The notes under the pieces: model-generated
What the model was told of the DNA's origin: nothing
The model's database searches: none
The model's input: only the letters and a program-made list of their open reading frames with translations
Assembly (NCBI GenBank): GCA_000444245.1
Contig: ATSW01005780.1
Location: forward strand, 1 to 22,114
Reading direction: 5' to 3'
From: Botryllus schlosseri
Lineage: Eukaryota; Chordata; Ascidiacea; Stolidobranchia; Styelidae
DNA: 22,114 nucleotides
Shown: positions 1 to 10,300 of the stretch, one piece after another
Layout: each line of letters starts with the position of its first letter
Position numbering within the stretch: the stretch's first letter is position 1
Translations under genes and position numbers: made by a program

Positions 1-164
1 CTGGGACATATCAGCGAGATATATTTATGATACGTTTCAGCTCAAGATATAATTTGGACAAAATTAGGACAAGAAAAAGATATCTCAACATGTCAGAAAT
101 ATATTTCGTGTTTGCTGGGACGTGATTGATAAGCTGCGTTGGCTATGTTAATCTCGATATTGAA

Positions 165-234
165 GTCATGCGGCCCGCGGCCTCTAGGAATTTTGAAAAG
201 TGGCCCGCGACCCATTTTGAGTTGGCGACCGCTG
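165..234. mobile_element. Right end of a hAT element (other end not in window)
   Basis: It contains GCGGCCCGCGG and GTGGCCCGCG and ends in GTTGGCGACCGCTG. Read from the outside this is CAGCGGTCGCCAAC, a typical hAT terminal inverted repeat (CAGNGGTCGNCAAC type). The matching left end is not visible, so the element is truncated or starts before the window. Confidence 0.55.
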
Positions 235-599
235 GTTTAATACTATAACATAACATCCCTTCACCTCAACAACACGCCGAATAATGGAAACTGCGCGCTT
301 CGAAATACGAGGAGACTGTTATGAGAAGCGAAAGCAAAACAATTCCTGAGTCAATTGCTGATGTCTATTTTGCAGCGTCGGCCTGTTAGCTCGTTCAAGT
401 GTTTTGTGCGAGACAAGGCCGTGAATATCGTAGGCCCCGGCTAGCCTAGCTTATTACTCTGTGTGGTCATAATTACAAATTTAGAAAGTCTCACAGTAGT
501 CATAGTCTCCCATTTCACAAAACTGTAAGTTAGGATTGCAAACACTGGTTGATCATTTTAAAGCTTTCTTGAATTGACAAAATAGGTGCCGCAAATTTT

Positions 600-652
600 G
601 TTACTATAATCTAGTGGTAGCGCAATCGCGCACGGAAAAGTGAGAACCACTG
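600..652. mobile_element. Possible hAT terminus
   Basis: GTGAGAACCACTG ends at 652. Its complement, CAGTGGTTCTCAC, is the start shared by a large class of hAT terminal repeats, including the nested element at 19974-20292 in this window. No partner end was found, so the extent is uncertain. Confidence 0.35.
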
Positions 653-963
653 CTCCAAACAAATTTTGATACCACTCTCAAGAACAAAGGAATGAAGTAT
701 GAACTAATCCGGGTTGTATTCACTAATTCGAGTTCAAACTTCAATGAACCTTGGGAGCTCAGACACACGTGATAAACAGCGGTTTTTTCGACAATTGATC
801 ATGCAGATATCGAAAGTTAGTTGCAGAAATCAATAGTAATTACCCCCTCCCCAATGATATGATGTTTAAACTCGGCTGAACATTTGTGGATGGCATAGGA
901 AATCTGAAACAAAATGATTTGGACTAAGTCAAGAAATGCATCTCTACGTTAAACTATCGCATC

Positions 964-969
964 TTTATT
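964..969 (-). terminator. SPAG6 polyadenylation signal AATAAA
   Basis: TTTATT on + reads AATAAA on the minus strand, 147 nt after the stop codon. It is the first canonical signal downstream of the stop. It implies a 3' UTR of roughly 160-180 nt, with cleavage near 935-955. Confidence 0.7.
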
Positions 970-1115
970 AAAACACTTCGAGAATATATTAAAACATTTC
1001 CAATCCCTAGATATGCATACAAAGTAGCTGTAGAGGTACAACACGAAATAAGTTGTGAACACAGTTGATGGAGAACGAAGACTTGAATGGTACAACAAGA
1101 AAAATCGAATCACAT

Positions 1116-1328
1116 TCAGGCTGTCGGTTGAAATTTTTCCACTCTCTCGAGGAGCGCTTCCGAGTAACCAGGGCTGTAGTATCTGACGATTTCTTCTGGG
1201 AAGCAGTTATTGATCGTGTTGATATATTCGTGAAGGATAGTGCCGGGTTCTGCTTTGATCTCTTGGACCTTCTTCAGGCCTCCACTGGTGACGAATATCC
1301 TCCGCGCCTTGCTGTCGTGCGGTAGTAC
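1116..1328 (-). CDS. SPAG6: SPAG6 coding exon 10 (C-terminus and stop)
   Basis: Residues 439-508, VLPHDSKARRIFVTSGGLKK to RVEKFQPTA, then TGA at 1118-1116. The acceptor is TTTCCAG. The last few residues (FQPTA) differ from the human end (about YQPLNN), which is normal tail variation. Confidence 0.97.
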   Translation of the reverse strand, partial: VLPHDSKARRIFVTSGGLKKVQEIKAEPGTILHEYINTINNCFPEEIVRYYSPGYSEALLERVEKFQPTA

Positions 1329-4300
1329 CTGGAAAAATCATGCAAACGCTGGGTTGGAATTTAAATTCGACTTTCCACAGAGGAGGAACTTCACGCAAAA
1401 AAATCACCTTTCGATGAGAGAACATACAGAGCAGGGGTTTCCCGCTTTTTTCCGGAAGGCCATGAAAAATATTGGAAAAATAATCATTTCTAATTCTACT
1501 GCAGTATAAGAAGAGAAATGAATTAAAAAGTAATTACAATAATAGTACAGAAATAAGCAACTTATTGATCTTGAGTTTATGTTCTACCCTACGCCTTCAA
1601 ACCAAAAGACATTACCAGAACAGAAACAATACAAAGTAGAGGGTAATTATTTTTTCAAACTTTTCAAAGAGGGCCACGGAGTAAAAAAACGTTGGAAAGC
1701 CCTGATTTAGATGTTCGCACAGCATCGAAATGCAATTGGTGGGAAACAAGTATTTCAGAGGAGTTGCCAAAGCCTAACAGCTTCTCATATCAGCCACAGA
1801 ACAGAGCAAGTCACTTCAACTTGAGTACATGTGGTGAAAAATTACCATTCAGGAATAACAGAACTGTAGCGAATCAATAGCGGCACCTAAAGGTCTCGAC
1901 AAAACTGAAATGACAATTGTCGCATTGGACGGTTGGTTCTGAAATCTGAAACATTATTTCACCTTGCTGTATTGCCCGACAACGTGCTTGAGAATATTAG
2001 GAGGTGCATCGTGGAGCAGAGGTTCCAAAGCGGGTAGATGTACGCACTTTTGTAGGATATTTTTCAATGCCTTCTTCGACTGTGTCCGAAACAATCATGC
2101 ATGTGAGTGTAAAGAATTTCGTGTGCTGGAAAAAGTTTGCACACATACTTTTATCTGCAGGTCCTCGGAACTGTTTGCCGCCAAAAACAGCTGCAGCAGT
2201 CCTGGCAACACGTTAGCGACAGCGATGGCTTTCGCGTGTTCTGGAGTGTGACGTCCTATTTGTCCGAGAGACCATGCGGCAGCTGCTTTGATGTGATCTT
2301 CCAGCTCCTCCATTAGACTGATAGCGAGTTGGTTGACGCCCTGAAAATAATCTTACCGTTAGTGCTACACTACCAGCGTATAAGACGGACTCAAGTCGCG
2401 ATTTTCTGATGACTCGACTTGACTCGAGTCAATCTTTGTATTGACTCGACTTGGACTCGAGTCATTGCGCATGACTCGGACCAAGCAATATGACTCGAGA
2501 CTCAGACGGCCAAGACCGACATTTCATTATAATTTCGAAGAATAGTAAAGTGACCGCACTATTGGGATTTCGTCTGCCGGTACTGATACTTTAAAATGCG
2601 ACTAAAAACTGCTAAAAGTGAGGAGAATTAGCGTATTATCAATGCGAACCATTAGATATCACCAAACCAAGTTATAAAAAGTGGGTTTAACAAGATTTTA
2701 ACTGAAAACGGAGCGGTCAACACAATGACTTGGACTCAGACTCGAGTCATAATACCATGACTCGGACTCGGCCCGCTGTTCAATGACTTGAACTCGGACT
2801 TGACTCAGTGGTGAATTGAATATGACTCGACTTGACTCGAGTCAAAACTATAGAAGTGAGATTGACTTGTGACTCGGAGCCTTGTGACTTGGTTACAACC
2901 CTGCTAGAAGGCGACTTCAATTGGTTGAGAAAGTTTTTAAAAGTAGTTCTAATTGATAGGGTTTCATTCACAGTCATAACATCTATCATAATATGCTTTT
3001 GACAACGCACCCACTGCATCTATGCATCATTTTAGTTTGACAAATCAGTAATTTGGTTGTAACTTTTTCTGTTCAATATTAAGACCAAGTTCTATGAAAA
3101 TGAGATAGAAACATGTTACTACAACTTGAAAGCCGAAAACTAAGCGGTTATCAAGATAATATGAAAAAAGATAGCAATTATTGTTTGGTGAAATTGCACA
3201 CCACTGGAGGGTACGCTAACCAAAATCCTCATTGAAGTATTCGACTTGGGGCCATATGTCAAGGCCACTTTTTTGAATTCTTATTTTTGAATTATTTACT
3301 ACCCCTAGTATGATGTGATAGATGTTTATTTTTGGACTCAACAAAAATTTGGGATTCGCCGACGGCTTGTAGAATAGGGCTAGCGTTACCGTTCGCTATG
3401 TTACTTGTTCCAAGCCACTGCTTTATAGGTATTCATATAATCCGGTGCCGTCGGCACGAGAAACTGCGGTTCAAGTCTCACCAGTAAGACGTTTTGTATT
3501 GAGGGAGGATTATCTGAGGCCTCCTTCCGTGCATATTTACAAAAAAGCCCACAGAATGACCCGGTTCAGGACAAATATAAAGAAGCATATGACAGAGAGC
3601 GAGGAAAGAGTCACAAAGACTTTCAAAAGGGCAATATCGAATAATGTTACATCAGGCATTAGGCAGAGGCGGATGTTAGATTCAGATAGCGTAATTGGTC
3701 GCTTCGACATCCTGCCATCTGCTCATTCCATCACATTGTGTTTTGTGCATCGAAATGTGCACTGTTTGTTCTGAGTGGATGAAAATAATAGAAGACCCAG
3801 ATTATGATTACTACTGTATCATGTCCTATTATGTCTCTTCATGTGCTGTTGATAGCTAGCAATAAAATTGGCTAGTTGAAAATAGGTGCAAATTCATTGC
3901 TTCTTTGCTAGTAAGGAAACGAAAGCATGAATTCAGTGTGATATCACAGCAATCCAGGTTGGTTGAAACAGTCAATTCCCAATTTAGGGAGTTGGCGGCC
4001 AATTAGTCATCATGAGCATTACAAATTAATGAGTGATTCGAATTATGTATCATACGGTTTTAATCAGATCTTTCGAATATCGAATAAGATGAATCTAATC
4101 GAATCAACAGGAGTAATGACAATATGAGTACAGGTACAGTGCTTTTTATTTTCTCAGTACGTGAAGCAGTTTTGATTGAGAGTTCCAAGGAACCATGTTA
4201 AGTAACTTGCGTGAGTCCGTCACACGCGCACACAATTATATGATACAAAGATCCCTTAAACTCGATGTGATGGCGCATGCTACAAATTTGATATACAATA

Positions 4301-7300
4301 TTCATACTGCCATAAACCCGAATATTTTCACCTGACAATAGTCGAGGGTAATCGTCAACAAGTGGTAGAGAATTGGAAAGAACATTGTATATAAACAATC
4401 GCATCCCCAAATGTCACCGGTGATACGATTGTTAATATACAATGTTCTTTCCAATTCTCTATTAGCTGCTGATAATCACCCCTGTCAATGTGAGATGAAA
4501 ATATTTGGGTTTATTTCAATATGAATATATTATTCAGTTGTATATTGGACTGAATTTATAAACATAAATGCCGCCTGACCAGAAAGACCAAAATACGGAT
4601 TTGATTGAAACATGCATATCATGCAATCGGTGAGTAGGCTATATCACACAAGACATTGCAATGACGTACGCTTACCTTTGATACGATGACCGCCATAGCA
4701 AGGTTTTCCGAATGTGCGGCAATGAATCCCAAAGTCATAATTCCTGGGAGGCAGACATTTCCCTTTGACTCGCCCACGTAGTCCACAATAGCAGCCACAC
4801 CGCCGGCGTTGACAATAAGTTGCGCAAGCTAAACAATCGTAAAAGTCATTCAAATTTTCTCAAAGCAGGAACTCAAAGCAGTTCGTTTACCTCTGGTGTA
4901 TGCTTCGAAATTTCTCTGATCAAAGTCGCCACGTTCTTTCGGACGTACTCATCAAAGTCTCGGAGACACGTCAGAACGGCTGGGAAAATCTCCGCTTCCA
5001 CCACCATTTCCGCCAAATCCACAGAGTGTTTCGCGATTTGACTCAGCGCAGAGAAAATTTGACGCTGAAAATGAGTAGAAATGCCAAATACCGTACATCT
5101 ATTCTGGCGGAATTTTAGTTTGTCGCAGGCTTGTGACCAAGTCACAAGGTTCCGAGTTCAAGTCAATTTAACCTTTATAGTTTTGACTAGAATCAACTTG
5201 AGTCACCTTTAATTCATCATTTAGTCAAGTCCGAATCCAAGTCAGGGTGCAACATGTTAAGACTCGAGTCCGAGTCCAAATCATAGTGTTTACTAATCAT
5301 GTGCAGCGATTTTTTTCACCTAAAAAACGGAAGATTTTGACCGAGAAAAATACAAAATTTTGACATTTTTTGACCTAAAAATTTTAATTTTGACCAAATT
5401 TTGACCTAACGTATGCAAATTAGTTGTTTTCCACATAATGTTAGAATTGTACTACTTATCTTCATTTCTGGTTCCAACCGTCTGTCCTTTCGAAGTAGTT
5501 TGGCCTGAAAAAATTACCTCTCAAAATGCAAACGACCGTCTACACACCATTTCAGATCAAATTGAAAATTTTCACATCGATCAGGCATTAAATTTGGTGC
5601 GTAGCAAACTTTGTTTCAAGAAAATCTGACAATTCGTTACAGAGTTATTGCAATTTGAAAAATGACATTTTGTGCTCACTCGGCCGTGATGCTATACTTC
5701 TTGGAACCTGTGTCTAATTGTAATTAACATTATAGTGATCAAATTGCTGCCGGGCAGACTTAAATTTCTGTAGTAAGATATTTTGGTATATGCTTATTGT
5801 GATGGACCTAAATTTTTAACTTTACTAATGGGGGGTAGGGGTCAAATGTCAATTCAAAGTCATCATGTTTTCAAAATCAGTCATGCGTAAAAAATATGCA
5901 ACTCTGCCTAGCGTAATTCTATTTAAACCGATTTTTTTGAGGAAGGTGTCAAATGGAAGCTTGGAAAGAGTAGAACGTTGCTGAATTGGTATTGCATGTG
6001 ATATTTGACTGCCACTTGTCTAAAACTTCATTGAAAAGATGCGCTCTAAATAGTGCATGACCTGTTATGCATAAAGTGTCAAAGTATATTTTTAACCGTG
6101 TTCCTGTCTTATATTCAATTAATAGCCAATTCTGATGGATTCTAATTGGTAACAGCTTTCATATGACACCTTACTTATGAATTTTGAGTTAGATAGAGTC
6201 GTGCCAGAGAGTTCAGAAATGTCGTCACGCATCACTGATTTTAACATACTGGTATGTCAATTTTCAAATCAAGATTTGAACCTTGATTCTGTAATGCGGA
6301 GGGGAATTCCTAGTGAGTGAAGAACATGTACCACCAATCATTGCTTACCAGCATTACTACCTGCAGCCTGTATGATTTTAGCAGTTATAATTATACACAA
6401 ATTTCATGGTTGAGTAATCACGAAATCCTCATTCTTCATACTGCAATTGCTCAAGAACCGATCAATAAAGTTATATTAATTAAATTCTACTCTACTCAGA
6501 ATTGGGTACTTTAGTTGTACATGATATTGCAGAGAAATCTGAGAGGGTGTGAAGACGAATTGAAATATTATTTGGATGTTGACTCGAATTACTGATAGTC
6601 AGTAAACCCAGAAGCACCCTTGCAAGCATAATGCACATGGAATAAATAAAAGTACTCTCTGAGCATGGCAATAATTATCTACTGAAACACATTGAAACAC
6701 AGAATAATGGCAAAACCAGATAATCACTGAATTAATATAATTAAAATTAATTAAAAAATGACCGATTTTGCATTATGCAACATATTATATTTTTAACCAT
6801 GTTGCTGTCAAATATCAATAATAAAACTAAGTTTCGTGCATTCTAGTTGGAAACCGCTTTCAAATGACACCTTGCTTGTGAATTTTGGTTTAAATAGAAT
6901 TGCACCAGATGAGTTAAAAAATATCGTTATGCATCACCGATTTTAACATAGGCTACTTTTGAAATCGCGTTTTGAACCTTGACCCAATACTGTGGAGCAG
7001 GGAAATTCGTGGTAAGTGAAGAACTTGTACCAACAATTATTGCTAAATAACATTCAAACCTTTACTCTACGTAACCTCTGAGCTATATCAGTTACAATCA
7101 TACACAGGTTTTGTGTTGCCAAATTTCATGGTTGAGTAATCACAAAATCATCATTTTTCAAACTGCAATAACTCGAGAACCGTTCAACGAAATTGTCCGA
7201 AATAAATTTCGTTGTACCGGTACTCATAACTAGATACTTTAGTTGTATATAAATTTAGAGAAAAATCTGAGAGGGTGTGGAGACGGATTTAAAAAATATT

Positions 7301-10300
7301 TGCATGTTGACAGGGAATTACTAAAAAGACTTAAAAACTCACTAATTTTTATGTGAAAAAACTTTATTTTATCAAATCTGGCCCTATGAAGATTACAGTA
7401 GTTAGGCTACATCCCGTAACTGAAGTTTGCATAAACTGCTAGTGACACACCGTCTTGCTTCATTCTGACAATGCCGCCAACATCACAATTTTTCAACATG
7501 CGCTTCATGATATAAGAATCATGCAATGCCCACACAGTCTCGCTTCAGTTAGGATATTGCGGTACGTTGAGCATAACACCGTGTCAACCAATTTGTTTTA
7601 TTTGAATTTATATGATTCACAATGAGCAGACAATGGGCCGTCTACAACGGTAGACCTATAAAGTAGGCTACAAAGCTGTGAAATGTCAAATGATAAGTTC
7701 ACCGACAGTACGAAGTCTATGATACAAATGAAATGTAGGTTGCAAAAAAATTCCGACTATGTAAAAAATTTTGACATTTTTTTACCTAACCCTACAATTT
7801 TGACAAAATTTTGACTTTTTCTGACATGTCAAAAAAATATCGCCTTACCAATCAGTATCGAGTTCAGGTCAGGTTCAACTCACTTCTGTGAAACTCTTGG
7901 ATTATATCAAAGGCCTCGAGGCTCAGATTCATAATATAAGCTACGGTACTCATTTTTCTCGCCCTAAACATGCTTATTCAAACAGATAAAAGACAGTTTC
8001 TGGGCCTATTTTTCAATGGTTGGTCCTGATATAAGAAACTTGAATAAGTCATGTGGAATCTGTCGAGTACAACTGACTCGAGTACAAGTCGAATCAATAC
8101 ACAAATTGACTCAAGTCGAGTCGGCTCATCTTCAATTCAAGAAAATGACTCGAGTCACGATTTTTACACCTGGTAAGTTGTTACCTTCAATTTTGCATCA
8201 GGATTCAAAATCATTTGTGCCAAATGGGCAATGGCGCCCGCGTCCACTACAGTTTGCGCTAGTTCAGGGCTGTGTTTGCAAATGTCGCTCAACGCAGATG
8301 CGGCAATTCTTTTGAGAGATAATTCCGGTTCTTGGATGCATAGTACGAGCAAAGGAACGGCGCCAGCATCAACGACCGCTTGGGCTAGCTCTGAAAATAT
8401 CAGTATTTGATTAGGATCCGTTTCTAGCTAGAAATGGAACGGCTAATATTCAAAGGCAGCTCAATTACTGAATCATTTGAGTTGTACAAAGCTGTATTAT
8501 GTTTGTTTTCCTCTCTAGCGTAGAAATGTACAACCTGCAGCCTATAGTGAGATATTAAGCATGCCATGAAGAAGTGCCGATTTTTAATGAGGTGCACCCC
8601 GCGCAATGGGCTTCTAATTTAGCTGAGCTTGGTACGTTTGAGCCAGGATGCATCTATTTAAATGATTGGTTTGAGTCGAGCCCATATGAGCTAAGACAGT
8701 GCTCCCCGACCAGTGGGTCGTGATGCATTTCTAAATATTACAGTTTTCTATTCAAGACGTCATAAAAAGGACTAATTTTGGTTGTTATGAAATGCTAACA
8801 ATCATCTAATTGACATGATAGCAGTTTTATAGGTACTTATATATAAAAAAAAACTTCTGGAATACTGACGATGTCACAGGTGTAGGTGTACCTCAACTGC
8901 AGGTAGGCCTATTTCTGGATATTTTCTGAGTAAGAAATCAAATTTTCAAAACTTTTGCAATAATAGTAAATTGTTTCTTTTCTCATTAATTTGTAGGTTG
9001 CACAGTACAACTTGCATCAAAATTGGGTCAAGATCGGAAAAAAGATGGGAAGCACTGGGTTTAGAGAAAGACAAAAATAATACTAATTTATTTGATCACC
9101 AGGAAATTCCATGTGGATATATACGATTACGGCTATGTGGAATGCAATACCGAATTTTAGTGATTTATTCTAAAGATTCAAGCAGAGTTGTGAGACATAA
9201 TTTTTTCAAATACCGGTACTGAAGGTATATGCTCCTTGCGTCTGAGAGTTAATTTATCAGCTAGACTCATATTTTGATACTATTTCTCATTGCCGAGGGT
9301 TGTAATTTGTAAACCTCGATTGATAGCATTGCAGAGTGTGAAACATGGAAATGACACAGGCTATCGTCGAAACATTGATCAACCTACAGCATTGTCAAAA
9401 AGTGCAATGAAATAGGTATGGTCGAAAAAATACCAAATATTCATGGAGGTGATCGAACTGGCATTATATTATTTAAGGTCACATATAAGGTAGGCCTATA
9501 TATTTGCACTTTCCGTGTCATTCACACTGCTATGGCTGCCTAATGAGTGACACTCCAAGAATCGGGTTGCTTCGAACCCTAATACGATTCAGAATCAAAC
9601 CACTCAGGTACCGGTAACATACCCGATTTTGTCCAGCCCTACTGATAAGTCTCGGCGCTAGCGAGTTACCATAAGCGCCGGACGCAGCCAGGCTCAGTAT
9701 GATGCGCATGCCTGGTACATTTTTCGGGTACACGGCTTACCCACAATTCCTTAGGAATGCATCGGCATAAACTGGAATAATTCGCAAGGTATTTCCGTTT
9801 ACATCCTGCTGCTTATGTGAGCAAATTAAAAGCACATTGAAGGTGAGTAATTAGAAGCAACACGAGATTGAAACAAAAGTCCACGATTTTTACAGGAGCT
9901 GGAATCTCGTCTGTCGGTTTGATGAAGTGCTTTCAGTTAACGATAATCAAAGGTGCACTTCACAGCAGGAGATTGTGTCGCGGATCGCGATCTCCCGCTG
10001 AGATGTGTATTCATTTGAATGAAATGGACATTATCGTGCTGATTTGTAAGAAAATTTGTTGTGCGTGTGGGTATTGGAAACATCGCATCTCGTTAGTAAT
10101 CTGATAGGCAAATGAATTGGCATCTTTGTTCCTCTTCGAGTTGTTATATTACCGGTATATGTGCGAAAGTGGGGCTCAGACCGGACTGTATCCATCATAT
10201 AGGCTACGTAAGGTCATCCACACAAGGCTGCGGATCTCATTCTTGGATTATAGGCATTTACATTTACTTCACTCTCATAAATGGATGCTACATTGGTAAA

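Larger units (their letters stand above)
1..963. other. Downstream flank of SPAG6, no gene seen
   Basis: AT-rich DNA past the SPAG6 polyadenylation signal. No coding sequence is recognisable on either strand. Apart from two hAT element ends (about 165-234 and about 600-652) I see nothing classifiable. Confidence 0.6.
2904..4277 (-). other. Remainder of SPAG6 intron 7 (left part)
   Basis: AT-rich intronic DNA between the GACTCGAGTC element and the foldback at 4278. Only the two dispersed repeats at 3040-3330 and 3541-3815 are recognisable. No exon of SPAG6 is missing here. Confidence 0.6.
5126..8172. mobile_element. GACTCGAGTC-rich hAT-like element (copy 2), split by a ~2.7-kb insertion
   Basis: The left half (5126 to about 5295) begins CAGGCTTGTGACCAAGTCAC and follows the right half of copy 1 base for base with drift. 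The right part (about 8050-8172) ends in TCGTGACTCGAGTC-type sequence and ACACCTG, and follows the left end of copy 1. The orientation is therefore opposite to copy 1. Between the halves lies unrelated DNA carrying TTTTGACC-rich tracts and three copies of a ~550-bp unit. The element covers nearly all of SPAG6 intron 5 (5065-8184): only about 12 bp remain at the donor side and 61 bp at the acceptor side. Target duplication is poor (GTTTGTCG against GTAAGTTG). Confidence 0.6.

Noticed and set aside
601-640. tRNA-like CTAGTGGTAGCGCAATCGCG
   Set aside because: Resembles an A box, but no B box or cloverleaf follows.
1207-1425. 72-codon minus-strand open frame over exon 10
   Set aside because: It is a different frame across the SPAG6 last exon; the correct frame gives the conserved C-terminus ending RVEKFQPTA.
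2389-2900. GACTCGAGTC arrays considered as a CRISPR-like or operator array
   Set aside because: Spacing is irregular, the units are degenerate and the context is eukaryotic; a second copy shows it is a transposon.
3445-3774. 109-codon + open frame, basic protein
   Set aside because: It lies in a dispersed repeat; the collinear copy at 15052 does not keep the frame, and no family is recognisable.
4644-4853. 69-codon minus-strand frame, cysteine-rich
   Set aside because: Out-of-frame shadow of SPAG6 exon 7, whose true frame reads LAQLIVNAGG and on.
6317-6514. 65-codon + open frame in the 550-bp repeat
   Set aside because: Not maintained in the other two copies of the unit.
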